Of a DNA stretch of 64,000 nucleotides, positions 25,809 through 35,057 are shown in pieces (the first letter of the stretch is position 1; each line of letters begins with the position of its first letter). The translations under genes were made by a program, and so were the position numbers. This stretch comes from Pseudomonas sp. 14P_8.1_Bac3 (GTDB lineage Bacteria; Pseudomonadota; Gammaproteobacteria; Pseudomonadales; Pseudomonadaceae). The DNA lies in the NCBI RefSeq assembly GCF_025466085.1, contig NZ_JANLOD010000048.1:248001-312000 (forward strand). The letters are read 5' to 3'. The notes under the pieces were generated by a model, which did not search any database, was not told the DNA's origin, and saw only the letters and a program-made list of their open reading frames with translations.

Positions 25809-26293
25809 CCATGGTGGCCAAGCCAGTTTCCATAGGCCGTTCAACGTAACGCCCGTCATTACACGTAACAAGATGTTTCAGGATTAGCCCGGTTGCACAG
25901 TGCTTGCACACAGCAGATTCCCGCCCGTATAACTAACTCCTAGCATTGTCCTGGAGTTCTTTCTGGAATCTCGCAGCTGTCCTCCAATTCCAGAATGTCG
26001 TTAGCGATGTGGCGATGAGCTTGGCTTTTCCAGGCAATGATCAGCTCACATCTCCAGCGGTCATCTGTTTCTCAAAAACATAGCGTTGCCCTGTAGCGTT
26101 TAATGCGATTGAGCGTTCGGCGTGGACGACGAATTTAGGAAAGCCTCCGATCACGGTTAGGCGCATTTCCCATCTTGATCCTGGAAAAATTCGACATCAG
26201 CAAACTTTCGCCATCAAACACTGCTTACACCTTCACGACAGCATAAAACCCCGGATCATTAGTGCTCCAACCCTTTCAGCCAAGGAGCTACAA
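25809..26293. other. Gene-poor stretch between element and core chromosome
   Basis: About 480 bases. The minus strand has a 41-codon ORF (26041-26166, MRLTVIGGFPKFVVHAERS...), overlapped in another frame by a second short peptide (ELIIAWKSQAHRHIAND...) ending at a TAG near 25938. Neither has a strong ribosome site or a recognised family. They could be two parts of one frameshifted small gene. The last 40 bases hold the ribosome site (AAGGAG) of the HbpS-like gene. Confidence 0.4.
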
Positions 26294-26638
26294 ATGCTGG
26301 ATCAACTGTCTCGGGAAATTGTCAGTCGCGCGGTGTCGCTGGCGAACGAGCAAGGCTTTGCAGTCTGTACCAGCGTGGTTGATGACGCCGGCCTCTTGCG
26401 CGCCTTTCTGCGAATGGACGACGCCTTGCCCGGTGCCATTGACGTCGCAACCAAGAAGGCTCGCACCGCTGCGTTGTTCCGGACTGACGGCGCCGACCTC
26501 GGTGTTCGGGCTCAACCGGGGGGTGATATTTACTCCCTGGAAGGCACGAACGGCGGGCTGATTAGGGAGAAGGTTGCGTTGCAACAATTACCAAAGACGA
26601 AAGCTGACTTGCGCAAAACAGCACGAATGCGCTCGTGA
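26294..26638 (+). CDS. GlcG/HbpS family haem-degrading-like protein, altered C-terminus
   Basis: The first 90 residues are a normal GlcG/HbpS domain: AVSLANEQGFAVCTSVVDDAGLLRAFLRMDDALPGAIDVATKKARTAA...SLEGTNGGLI. In the family this continues to a glycine-rich FGGGVP loop and a GAVGVSGS strand; here it continues as a 25-residue basic tail (REKVALQQLPKTKADLRKTARMRS) without those parts. A deletion or fusion probably removed the C-terminus. AAGGAG lies 8 nt before the ATG. Function is likely lost or changed. Intact homologues bind haem or act in glycolate and redox-related operons. Confidence 0.7.
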   Translation: MLDQLSREIVSRAVSLANEQGFAVCTSVVDDAGLLRAFLRMDDALPGAIDVATKKARTAALFRTDGADLGVRAQPGGDIYSLEGTNGGLIREKVALQQLPKTKADLRKTARMRS

Positions 26639-26743
26639 CTTCACCTGCACCGCCGCCCTTGCAGTCACGACGGGGCGGGCCTGATTAACGATCCAGTCAA
26701 TGAACAACATCACCTCGGATGCCATCAACCACTGCACGCAAGA

Positions 26744-26763
26744 CACCGGGCCATGGCCCGGTG
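26744..26763. repeat. Perfect 20-bp palindrome (possible terminator hairpin)
   Basis: CACCGGGCCATGGCCCGGTG is a perfect inverted repeat lying 24 bases beyond the 3' end of the aldehyde dehydrogenase gene and after the HbpS-like gene. It could end transcription from both, but lacks a clear T-run. Confidence 0.5.
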
Positions 26764-26787
26764 CGTTCAGCCTTTAAACGATGCCTG

Positions 26788-28203
26788 TCAGACCTGAATC
26801 GCCTTCACCTCGACGAATTCGTTAAGTCCCTCCTCGCCCCATTCACGCCCATTTCCCGATTGTTTGTAGCCGCCGAATGGCGCCTGGTAATTGAACGCCG
26901 CGCCGTTGAGGAAGCACTGACCGGCGCGCAATTGCCGGCCCAGTTGCAGAGCCCGCTCGGTGCTGCCGGCCCATACACCGCTGGACAGACCGAACGGCGA
27001 GTCGTTGGCGATCTGGATGGCCTGGGCCTCATCGGCATAGGGAATCAGACACAACACCGGACCAAATATTTCTTCCTGGGCAATGCGCATGCGGTTGTCG
27101 ACGTCGGCGAACAGCGTCGGGTTGACGTAATAGCCACGCTCGAACGCCGATGCTGAATCGCTGCCGCAGAGCAAGCGCGCACCTTCCGACTCACCGAGGC
27201 GGATGTAGTCCTGCACGGTGCGTCGTTGACCGGCGGAACACATCGGGCCGAGAAAGCTTTGCGGATCGAGCGGGTCGCCCATGCGCAGACTCAAGGTTTC
27301 TGCCAGGGCGATTTCCACCGCTTCGGCATAGCGGCGGGCCGGCAGCAACAGGCGGGTCAGCGCGGTGCAGGTCTGCCCGGAGTTGATCATCACGTCCTGC
27401 ACGCCGTAACGCACCGCCGCCTGCAGATCCGCATCCTCGGCCACCAGCAGCGGCGATTTGCCGCCCAGCTCCAGACACACGCGTTTCACCGAAGGCGCTG
27501 CGGCTTGCGCTACCCGCACCCCCGCGCCAGTGGAACCGGTGAACGACACCATGTCCACGTCCGGGTGCCTGGCCAACGCTTCACCGACCTTGGAACCAGG
27601 CCCGCTGACCAGGTTGAACACCCCGGCCGGCAGGCCGATGTCTTCTATCATTTGCGCCAGCAGAAACGCATGCAGCGGGGTTTCCTGGCTCGGCTTGACG
27701 ACCACCGTGCAACCGGCGGCGAGCGCCGGGGCCAGCTTGCCGATCAATTGGTGCAGCGGGTAATTCCACGGATTGATGAACGCGCAGACGCCCACCGCCT
27801 CGCGAATCACCAGCGAGTTGCCGACCTCGCGCACTTCGTCCATCACGCTGGCGAGTTCGACGTACTGCTCAAGACCGGCGATGGGTCCGTCGACCTGCAC
27901 TGAACGGCACCACTGCACCGGCATGCCCAGTTCAGTGGTGATCACCGCGGCCATTTCATCGGCGCGAGCCCGCAGTTGGTCGGCCAGTGCGCGGATGTAA
28001 CCGCCGCGCACGCTGGACGGTGTACGCGACCACGATTCAAACGCCTTGCGTGCCGCCGCCACCGCGTTGTCGACATCACGTTCATCGCCCAACGGCACGC
28101 TGCCGGCGACCTCTTCAGTGGCCGGGTTGATCACTTCGGCGACGCCCTGCCCCGACGGAATTTGCCAGCGACCATCAATAAACAGCGCTTTGTGATTAAG
28201 CAT
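26788..28203 (-). CDS. Aldehyde dehydrogenase family protein
   Basis: A 471-residue NAD(P)-dependent aldehyde dehydrogenase. Catalytic landmarks: N147 in INPWNYP, the FTGSTGAG cofactor loop at 221-228, general base E245 in LELGGKSP and nucleophile C279 in NSGQTCTA. Length is typical of the cytosolic superfamily. The start ATG at 28203 (MLNHKALFIDGRW) overlaps the last codons of the upstream aminotransferase gene by 8 nt, showing translational coupling. Together with the aminotransferase and amino-acid permease it probably forms a catabolic route: uptake, transamination, decarboxylation elsewhere, then aldehyde oxidation (inference). Substrate unknown. Confidence 0.93.
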   Translation of the reverse strand: MLNHKALFIDGRWQIPSGQGVAEVINPATEEVAGSVPLGDERDVDNAVAAARKAFESWSRTPSSVRGGYIRALADQLRARADEMAAVITTELGMPVQWCRSVQVDGPIAGLEQYVELASVMDEVREVGNSLVIREAVGVCAFINPWNYPLHQLIGKLAPALAAGCTVVVKPSQETPLHAFLLAQMIEDIGLPAGVFNLVSGPGSKVGEALARHPDVDMVSFTGSTGAGVRVAQAAAPSVKRVCLELGGKSPLLVAEDADLQAAVRYGVQDVMINSGQTCTALTRLLLPARRYAEAVEIALAETLSLRMGDPLDPQSFLGPMCSAGQRRTVQDYIRLGESEGARLLCGSDSASAFERGYYVNPTLFADVDNRMRIAQEEIFGPVLCLIPYADEAQAIQIANDSPFGLSSGVWAGSTERALQLGRQLRAGQCFLNGAAFNYQAPFGGYKQSGNGREWGEEGLNEFVEVKAIQV

Positions 28204-29386
28204 GATCCAGCGTCTCCATGAGTTCGTGAGCACAACGGGCAATACGCTGGCAGGCATCGCGCAACGGTCCGGCACCCACCACCAGCCCGAGTCGAATGTG
28301 ACCGGCCGCGCTCGGGCCGAACGCTTCACCGGCCAGTACCGAAACGCCGTGCCGATCGAGCAGGCGATTGGCGAACGCCTGGGCGCTGAGCCCGGTTTCG
28401 CGGATGTCGACCATCACGAACATGCCGCCATCGGGTTTCAACGCCCGCACACCAGGACAATCAGCCAGGCTTTCGCAGACCAGATCACGGCGCTGGCGAT
28501 AGGCTTTGCGCATCGCTTCAAGCTCTGGCAGTTGGCTTTCCAGCGCCACCACGGCGGCGTCCTGAATGAAGTCCGGCGAGCCGTAAAGCATGCACAGCGC
28601 AAGGTTTTCCAAGTGTGTGGACAACGACGGCGGTGCCACCACCCAGCCCACGCGCCAACCGGTCATGGCGTGGGATTTCGACAGACTGTTGAGCGTCGCG
28701 GTGCGCTCGGCCATGCCTGGCAGACTTGCCGGGCTGACGTGTTCGCCTTCAAACAGCAGTTCGCTGTAGACCTCATCGGAAATCAGCCACAGATCATGGG
28801 CGATGCACAGTTCGGCCAAGGCCTCCCACGTGCGACGCGGCAGGCTCGCGCCCGACGGGTTGTGCGGACTGTTCAACGCCAGCGCACGGGTGCGCGGGGT
28901 GATGCGCGCGGCGACGTCTTCCGGCGACACCCGGAAGCCGTTTTCCGGGCGCACCGGCAGCGGCACCACCACGGCGCCGCAGGCACCGAACACCGCTTCG
29001 TAGGTGACGTACATCGGTTCCGCGACGATCACTTCATCGCCGGGATTGAGCACGCATTGCGCCACGCTGAACAACGCGCATTGCGCGCCGGCCAGCACCG
29101 TCACCTGCTCCGCCGACACGTGTTGGCCGCTGCGTTGGCGGTGTCGCCTGGCGATGGCCTCACGCAAGGCGCGCTTGCCGCGCACTTCGGCGTAGTGAGT
29201 GTTACCGGACAACAAGCTGTCGATGGCGCTCTGCACGATGGGCTGCGGTGTGTCGAAATCCGGGTCGCCCACCGACAGCAACAGGATGTCTTCACCCTGC
29301 TCACGCAATGCCAGCGCTCGGTAATGAATATCCCAGGCCGCAGCGCCGTCACCGGCTATGCGTTGGGTCAGATCTGAAAAGCGCAT
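28196..29386 (-). CDS. Class I/II pyridoxal-phosphate aminotransferase
   Basis: A 396-residue fold-type I aminotransferase. The PLP lysine is K237 in TLNSLSKSHAMTGWRVGW; N176 in LNSPHNPSG, D204 and Y207 in ISDEVY are the usual cofactor contacts. The sequence resembles the AspB-type aminotransferases acting on aromatic, aspartate or related amino acids. AAGGAGAGG precedes the ATG at 29386, which removes an upstream frame extension overlapping the permease end. It sits 23 nt after the permease gene and overlaps the aldehyde dehydrogenase, so all three are one operon. Confidence 0.93.
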   Translation of the reverse strand: MRFSDLTQRIAGDGAAAWDIHYRALALREQGEDILLLSVGDPDFDTPQPIVQSAIDSLLSGNTHYAEVRGKRALREAIARRHRQRSGQHVSAEQVTVLAGAQCALFSVAQCVLNPGDEVIVAEPMYVTYEAVFGACGAVVVPLPVRPENGFRVSPEDVAARITPRTRALALNSPHNPSGASLPRRTWEALAELCIAHDLWLISDEVYSELLFEGEHVSPASLPGMAERTATLNSLSKSHAMTGWRVGWVVAPPSLSTHLENLALCMLYGSPDFIQDAAVVALESQLPELEAMRKAYRQRRDLVCESLADCPGVRALKPDGGMFVMVDIRETGLSAQAFANRLLDRHGVSVLAGEAFGPSAAGHIRLGLVVGAGPLRDACQRIARCAHELMETLDHA

Positions 29387-29409
29387 GGCCCTCTCCTTGA
29401 AAAAACCAA

Positions 29410-30822
29410 TCAAACACTGGGCAAACTCGGCGCCAGTACCGCCCCGCGCTTGCGATGGAACACGAAGTACACGCCATAGCACAGGGCGATGAACCCGAAG
29501 CCCCAATACAGCGATGGACGCTGGGTTTCATCCAGCGCCAGGAACACGAACAGCGAGCAGCACAACGTGATGCACATCAGCGGCAGCACCGGGAACCACG
29601 GCGCGCGGTATTTCAGATCGCTCAGTTGGCCGCCGTCGCGCAAATAGGCCTTGCGGAATTTGTATTGCGCCAGCGCGATGACGATCCAGGTCACGGTGCC
29701 GGACATTCCGCTCACCGCCATCAGCACCATGAACAACGTGTCAGCCGCTACGAAACTGGTCATGAGCGACACCAGGGCAAAGCACAAGGTGATGCTCAGG
29801 GCGCGCAATGGCACACCGCGTTTGCTCAAGGGTGAAAGGCTCTTCGGTGCCATGCCGGTTTTCGACATTGCCCACAGGATGCGGGTCGAGGCGTACAGGC
29901 CGGAGTTGCCCACCGACAGAATGGCCGTGAGGATCACGAAGTTCATCAGATCAGCGGCGTACGGAATGCCGACCATGTCGAACACTTGCACGAACGGACT
30001 TTCCATCAGCCCCGCCTGCTGCCACGGCACGATGGCCGACAGCACGATGATCGCCAGCACGTAGAAAATCAGCACGCGGAACACCACGTTGCGCACGGCA
30101 CGCGGAATGCTTTTTTCCGGTTGATCGGTTTCGCCGGCGGCCACGCCCATGATCTCGCAGCCCTGGAAGGCGTAGACCACGGTCATCATCACTGCGAACA
30201 CTGCCGACAAGCCGTTGGGAAACAGCGAGTCGCCGATCAGGTTGGTCGCCATTGGCGCAGGCGCGCCGCTGGTCAGCGGGATCGCGCCAAAGATCACCAG
30301 CACACCCACGACGATGAAGCCGAGAATCGCCGCCACCTTGATTCCGGAGAACCAGTATTCCGCCTCGCCGAACGCCCGGGTCGCCAAGGCGTTGATGCCG
30401 AACAGCACCAGCACGAACAGCGCCGACCAGTACCAGATCGGCACCGCCGGGAACCAGCGGGTCATCAGCATGCCGGCGGCGGTGAACTCCAGGCCCACCG
30501 TGGTGGCCCAGCTCATCCAGTACACCCAACCGATCATGAAGCCGGTGGCCGGCCCGATGAATTGGGTGGCGTGGGTCTGAAACGAACCGGACACCGGCAT
30601 CTGCACCGACAGTTCACCCAGGCAGACCATCACCAGGTACATCAGGAAGCCGGCGACGAGGTACGCCAGAATCGCTCCCACCGGCCCGCCCTGGTTGATG
30701 GTGACGCCGGAACCCATGAACAGCCCGGTGCCGATCACGCCGCCCAGCGATAGCATGAAAATGTGCCGGCTCTTCAGGGCGCGGGTCAGCTGGATGCCTT
30801 TGCGGTCGATGTTTTCGCTCAT
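29410..30822 (-). CDS. Amino acid permease (APC superfamily, AAT type)
   Basis: A 470-residue inner-membrane transporter with twelve predicted helices. The first helix motif SLGGVIGTGLFMGSG is the amino-acid binding signature of the APC superfamily; GGPVGAILAYLVAGFLMYLVM and the GAIPLTSGAP loop region are typical of the proton-coupled AAT family (relatives of LysP, GabP, AnsP and YifK). The ATG at 30822 has GAGGTG about 6 nt upstream. First gene of the permease-aminotransferase-aldehyde dehydrogenase operon, so it likely imports the amino acid these enzymes degrade. Exact substrate cannot be read from sequence. Confidence 0.92.
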   Translation of the reverse strand: MSENIDRKGIQLTRALKSRHIFMLSLGGVIGTGLFMGSGVTINQGGPVGAILAYLVAGFLMYLVMVCLGELSVQMPVSGSFQTHATQFIGPATGFMIGWVYWMSWATTVGLEFTAAGMLMTRWFPAVPIWYWSALFVLVLFGINALATRAFGEAEYWFSGIKVAAILGFIVVGVLVIFGAIPLTSGAPAPMATNLIGDSLFPNGLSAVFAVMMTVVYAFQGCEIMGVAAGETDQPEKSIPRAVRNVVFRVLIFYVLAIIVLSAIVPWQQAGLMESPFVQVFDMVGIPYAADLMNFVILTAILSVGNSGLYASTRILWAMSKTGMAPKSLSPLSKRGVPLRALSITLCFALVSLMTSFVAADTLFMVLMAVSGMSGTVTWIVIALAQYKFRKAYLRDGGQLSDLKYRAPWFPVLPLMCITLCCSLFVFLALDETQRPSLYWGFGFIALCYGVYFVFHRKRGAVLAPSLPSV

Positions 30823-31031
30823 TGTCGGCACCTCAGCAATCGGTAAGGTGCGCAGCGCAGGACGGGACGTCATTGCGCAAGGAAGGGAAAGCGTTACGGC
30901 CATTCATTATTATTATCTCCAATAAGCTTCTAAGACCGCGCTCGCGCGGTGGCGTCGATTATTGGAAAGCCATGTAAGGTCTTGTTGTACTTGCGGATCG
31001 AAGTTGTAGAAAGTCGTAACAAAGTTGTATC

Positions 31032-33296
31032 TCAGGCCTGCAACAACCCTTGCAGGATGTGCAGCGAGCGCTGCAATTGCACTTGAACCGACGGCGCCAG
31101 CGTGCGAATCGCCGCGTCATCGTTGGCCAGGGCCGCGCTTTCCAGGGGCCGCAACACCCCGGCCAATGCCCGAAATCCCAGCGAATCGCCGCTGCCGGCC
31201 AGGCGATGCGCAAGCTGCGCCACCTCGGTGCAATCGTCGGCATCGATCGCTTCGTTGAGCGCTTCGCGGTGCTGCACAATCGAGTCGCGCAGCACCGTCA
31301 GCAAACTCTGAACCTTTTGCTCGCCGAGCAACGTGCGATGGGTGTGCAGCAACGGCCAATCGATCGCTTCGTCATCCGCCAGTGATCCTCCGGCCAGCGG
31401 TGGCTGCCCCGCTAACACCTGACGCAGGTGTTCCAGCTTCAGCGGTTTGGCGAGGATACCGTCCATGCCGGCGTCCAGATAACCACGCACCAGCGCCGGT
31501 TGCACGCTGGCGGTCAGGGCAAAAATACGGGTATGGCGGTTCGCTCCGTCGTTGCCGCGGATCTGCTTGCACAATTCGACGCCGCTCATTCCGGGCAGAT
31601 GCACGTCCAGCAGAATCAGATCGAAACCCCGCGCAGCGCATTGCATCAACGCCTGCTGCGCCTCCTCCGCCAGCCATACCCGGTGGCCCTCCCGGCGCAG
31701 CAATCCCTCAGCCACTTCACGGTTGAGCGCCACATCCTCAACCACCAGAATTTCCAGCGTCGGGCCCGCCACGCTCAACGGTGTCACGTCGACGACAGCG
31801 CTGGCCGGCTTCAACGTCAGCTCGAACCAGAAACAACTGCCGCGCCCGACTTCGCTGTTGACACCGATGCGACCGCCCATGTGCTCGACCAGATGCCTGC
31901 AGATGGCCAACCCCAGTCCGGTGCCGCCATAGCGCTGCGCCACCTCCTCGTTGGCCTGGGTGAAACGCTCGAAAATCTTCGCCTGCATGGCCGGAGCGAT
32001 GCCGATACCGTTGTCGGTGACACTGACCCGCAGCTGTTGCCCGCTGTCCCCGTCAGCCGGCGGGAGCAACGCCACCTCGACGCTGACCTCTCCGCCTTCA
32101 GTGAACTTGATCGCGTTGGCCAACAGGTTGCTCAAGACCTGGCGCAAGAACTGCTCGGCGCCGTGGTGATGCCCGGCCACGCGCGGATCGATCCGGCACA
32201 GCAGAATCGTGTCGTTGTCCAGCGCCTTCGGTTCGAGCAGGGTCAGCACTTCGTCGAGCAACTGGCGAATCGAGAAATCCACCGGTTCGGGCAGGCTGGC
32301 GCCCTCCTCCAGCTTGGCGAAGTACAACACTTCATTGAGGATGGTCAGCAACCCTTCGCCGGCCTTGTGCAAGGCATCCAGGCGTTTACTGTCCTGCGGA
32401 TCAAGACTGGCGCCGCGCAACAATTCGGCCATGCCGAGAATCCCGTTGAGCGGCGTGCGCAGTTCGTGGCTCATGGTCGCCAGAAAGCGCGACTTGGCCA
32501 GATTGGCCGCCTCTGCTTCTTCCTTGGCGCGCATCAGGCTGGCCGTACGGCGTTCGACCCGGCGCAGCAATTCATCGCGGTTGTCCTGCAACGCCAGTCG
32601 ATCGCTTTCCCGGCGATCGATATCGCTGAGAATCGACCGGCGCATGTCGTCGAGCGCGTGAGCCACGGTGTCGATTTCGTCCTGAAAGGCGCCACGGCGT
32701 TTGTCCAGGTGCAACGGCTCGTGCCATTGTCCGGCGGCGATGCGCCGGGCGAACCCGGCCATGACTTGCAGGTGCCGGGTGACCAAGCGGTAAAACAACC
32801 CGGACAACGCCACCGCCAGACCGCACAGAAACGCCCCCATCCACAACAGGCTGGTCAATCCGGTGGCATACAGGCGCTCATAGACCGCGCCGAGATCGGT
32901 GCTGACTTCCAGTTCGCCAAGGTGCCGCAACGGGCCGGAGGGTGGTTGGTAGTCCAGGGCGAAACGCTCGATGCGCAAGGGCCCGGCCGGCTGCGGATTG
33001 CCTTGCAGCAAGTCGAAGTCCGGATTGATCAGGTGCACCCGCGCCACATCGGAAAAATCCACCAGGCCGCGCAGCTGCACGTTCAACTGCTCCTGATTGA
33101 GGTCCCACAGGCTGCGCTCCAGGCTCGCCAGGTAACCGGCGCGAATCAGCTCCATACGCGAATCGATGTCGCGCATTTCCCGGCGATACTCGAAGTACAG
33201 TTGCACGGTGCTGGCAAGCAAGGTGAAACACAGGCTGAACAACAGGATGAACAGCAGCAGGCGCCGCAACAGTCCACCAGGACGGGCGCTGATCAT
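31032..33296 (-). CDS. Hybrid sensor histidine kinase (HAMP-HisKA-HATPase-REC-Hpt)
   Basis: A 754-residue membrane kinase with a full phosphorelay. Helix 1 (about 10-30) and helix 2 (about 147-170) bracket a periplasmic loop of some 115 residues; a HAMP domain follows, then a coiled coil (225-270), HisKA with H277 in [10 protein letters not shown], HATPase with N-box NLLANAIKF (389-397) and DNGIGI, a receiver with D564 in [10 protein letters not shown] and a C-terminal Hpt with H697 in AHRLAGSG. The layout is that of TorS/ArcB/BvgS-type tripartite kinases. Its ATG overlaps the stop of the binding-protein gene by 4 nt, and the response regulator is first in the operon, so signal likely passes from the periplasmic protein through the kinase to that regulator. 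Confidence 0.93.
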   Translation of the reverse strand: MISARPGGLLRRLLLFILLFSLCFTLLASTVQLYFEYRREMRDIDSRMELIRAGYLASLERSLWDLNQEQLNVQLRGLVDFSDVARVHLINPDFDLLQGNPQPAGPLRIERFALDYQPPSGPLRHLGELEVSTDLGAVYERLYATGLTSLLWMGAFLCGLAVALSGLFYRLVTRHLQVMAGFARRIAAGQWHEPLHLDKRRGAFQDEIDTVAHALDDMRRSILSDIDRRESDRLALQDNRDELLRRVERRTASLMRAKEEAEAANLAKSRFLATMSHELRTPLNGILGMAELLRGASLDPQDSKRLDALHKAGEGLLTILNEVLYFAKLEEGASLPEPVDFSIRQLLDEVLTLLEPKALDNDTILLCRIDPRVAGHHHGAEQFLRQVLSNLLANAIKFTEGGEVSVEVALLPPADGDSGQQLRVSVTDNGIGIAPAMQAKIFERFTQANEEVAQRYGGTGLGLAICRHLVEHMGGRIGVNSEVGRGSCFWFELTLKPASAVVDVTPLSVAGPTLEILVVEDVALNREVAEGLLRREGHRVWLAEEAQQALMQCAARGFDLILLDVHLPGMSGVELCKQIRGNDGANRHTRIFALTASVQPALVRGYLDAGMDGILAKPLKLEHLRQVLAGQPPLAGGSLADDEAIDWPLLHTHRTLLGEQKVQSLLTVLRDSIVQHREALNEAIDADDCTEVAQLAHRLAGSGDSLGFRALAGVLRPLESAALANDDAAIRTLAPSVQVQLQRSLHILQGLLQA

Positions 33297-34075
33297 TTTG
33301 CGTTCGCCGGCAAATGGAGCATGTTGCGGTAGCTCACTTCGCTTTCATTGAGCAAGCGCTCGATATCACCGGCGTCGACCATGCGTTGCAGCTGTGACTC
33401 GATTTCCGGCATCCGCCTGGCCAGCGGCGAACGCCGGGAAACGGCGATGCGCAGGTAATCGACGCTTAACGCGTTGGGCAACGCGACGATGTCTTGCGCC
33501 CCTGGCAGATTCTCGACGTACAGCTGGCCGGTGCGACGTTCCTGGGTAATGAAATCGATGCGTCCACGGATCAGCTTGCCGAAGTTCTGCCGATTTTCGG
33601 ACACCCATTCGATGTTGTTGTGTTGCGCCACCATGCGATCGAATTCCACGCCGTAGCTTTCGCCAATCAGCAAGCCGCCACGGTAGCGGGTCAGGTCTTG
33701 CAGGCGCTCGACCTGCACCGGGTGCTGGCGATTGATGAACAGCGCCACTTCTTCGCGCAACACCGGCAGTGTGGAAAACAGCATGCTCTGTTCCCGCTGC
33801 GCGGTCCTGTAGGCCATCACCACGTCGACCTGGCCTTCGGCAGCGTCGAGCAGGCAGCGTTTCCAGTTGCCCAGCACGACGATTTCGACCTCATAGCCCA
33901 GTTCGCCGAACAGCTTTTGCACCACGCTCGGCGCCAGGCCGCGGACCTGTTTACCGTCACTCCATGTGACCGGCGGGTACACCGGGTAATCGCAATAACG
34001 GACCTTTTCGAGCGCCAGGCTATTGCCGGCCGCCAGCATCAGCACCAGCCCGAGCAGTCGCCTCACCAGCGTCAC
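33293..34075 (-). CDS. Periplasmic solute-binding-like sensor protein (SBP_bac_3)
   Basis: A 260-residue secreted protein with signal peptide ([17 protein letters not shown], cleavage before [10 protein letters not shown]). The mature part is a type II periplasmic binding fold like those of amino-acid importers: [31 protein letters not shown], then [19 protein letters not shown]. No transporter genes adjoin it; it is between a response regulator and a hybrid kinase, overlapping both by 4 nt. The GTG at 34075 overlaps the regulator's TGA. It is therefore probably a ligand sensor that presents its ligand to the kinase's periplasmic loop, as TorT does for TorS (inference). The ligand is unknown. 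Confidence 0.88.
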   Translation of the reverse strand: MTLVRRLLGLVLMLAAGNSLALEKVRYCDYPVYPPVTWSDGKQVRGLAPSVVQKLFGELGYEVEIVVLGNWKRCLLDAAEGQVDVVMAYRTAQREQSMLFSTLPVLREEVALFINRQHPVQVERLQDLTRYRGGLLIGESYGVEFDRMVAQHNNIEWVSENRQNFGKLIRGRIDFITQERRTGQLYVENLPGAQDIVALPNALSVDYLRIAVSRRSPLARRMPEIESQLQRMVDAGDIERLLNESEVSYRNMLHLPANAK

Positions 34076-34788
34076 GCCGCCTGACTGGCAGTGAACAGGT
34101 AACCGGCGCCGTGGATGGTGATGATCAGCTGCGGTTCGGCGGGATCGTCGTGCAGCTTGCGACGCAAGCGGCCAACCAGCACATCGATGGAGCGGTCGTT
34201 GGGCATCCATTCGCGGTTGCGAATCTGGTCCATCAACTGGTCGCGGCTCAGGGTGTGGCCGCTGTTGCGCAGGAACACGCTGAGCAACTGGTATTCGCCG
34301 TGGGTCAGCAAGGTTTCACCGCCGGCCGGATCGATCAGCCGTCGGCGATCGGTATCCAGTGCCCAATCGGCGAACTGTTTGACCGGTTTGGACAGCGCCA
34401 CCACCGGCGGTGGCACCTGCGCCTGGCGAACACGACGAATCAGGTTTTTCGCACGGGACACCAGCTCCCGTGGATTGAGGGGCTTGATCACATAGTCATC
34501 GGCGCCGCATTCGAGGCCGACGATACGGTCGATTTCATCGTTACGCCCGGTGATCAGGATGATCCCGACTTCCGAACGCACCCGCAGTTCGCGCGTCAGC
34601 GTCAGGCCATCCTTGCCCGGCAAGCGGATGTCGAGCATGACCAGGTCCACCGCCTGGCTGGCCAGAAGGGTTTCGGCCAGTTCCGCCGTAGCGGCGCAAT
34701 GCACGTCGTACCCTTCCTGGGACAAGTAGGCATGCAACAGTTCGCGAATCAGTGGATCGTCATCGACGATCAGTACCCGAGGAGTCAT
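34072..34788 (-). CDS. OmpR/TorR-type response regulator
   Basis: A 238-residue response regulator. Receiver domain at 3-118, with acidic pocket D9-D10 and D11, phosphoacceptor D53 in LVMLDIRLPG and K103-type lysine in DYVIKPLNPREL. The C-terminal half is a winged-helix OmpR domain (LLTHGEYQLLSVFLRNSGHTLSRDQLMDQIRNREW...IDVLVGRLRRKL). Closest in architecture to TorR/ArcA-like regulators paired with phosphorelay kinases. It is promoter-proximal in a three-gene operon with the binding protein and hybrid kinase, so it is surely their output. Targets are not evident. Confidence 0.93.
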   Translation of the reverse strand: MTPRVLIVDDDPLIRELLHAYLSQEGYDVHCAATAELAETLLASQAVDLVMLDIRLPGKDGLTLTRELRVRSEVGIILITGRNDEIDRIVGLECGADDYVIKPLNPRELVSRAKNLIRRVRQAQVPPPVVALSKPVKQFADWALDTDRRRLIDPAGGETLLTHGEYQLLSVFLRNSGHTLSRDQLMDQIRNREWMPNDRSIDVLVGRLRRKLHDDPAEPQLIITIHGAGYLFTASQAA

Positions 34789-35057
34789 GGCTTGGTGTCC
34801 TGCACGGGCCCGAAGGCGTGTTTCTTATTAGAGTGTTTTGTTGCGTCGGTACGAGGGAGAGAGTAGCCACTACTGAACAATCGATCAACAGCTACTTGTC
34901 CGCACGCAATTCAGCGTGACGTATCGAAGATGTCGACAGGGTTGGCTATTGGCGAGGGGCAGACGTCAGCCCGGTCGGCGAAACGTCTATCTGGAGGGCT
35001 GTAGAGCATTCCGGGACGAATGCCCTACGTTTTGCAGGAGGGTATTTCCGTGATCGA

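Noticed and set aside
31428..33332. 634-codon open frame on the plus strand
   Set aside because: It is antisense to the hybrid kinase, whose domains are clear; the composition is typical of a high-G+C shadow frame (His/Gln/Arg-rich) with no domain.
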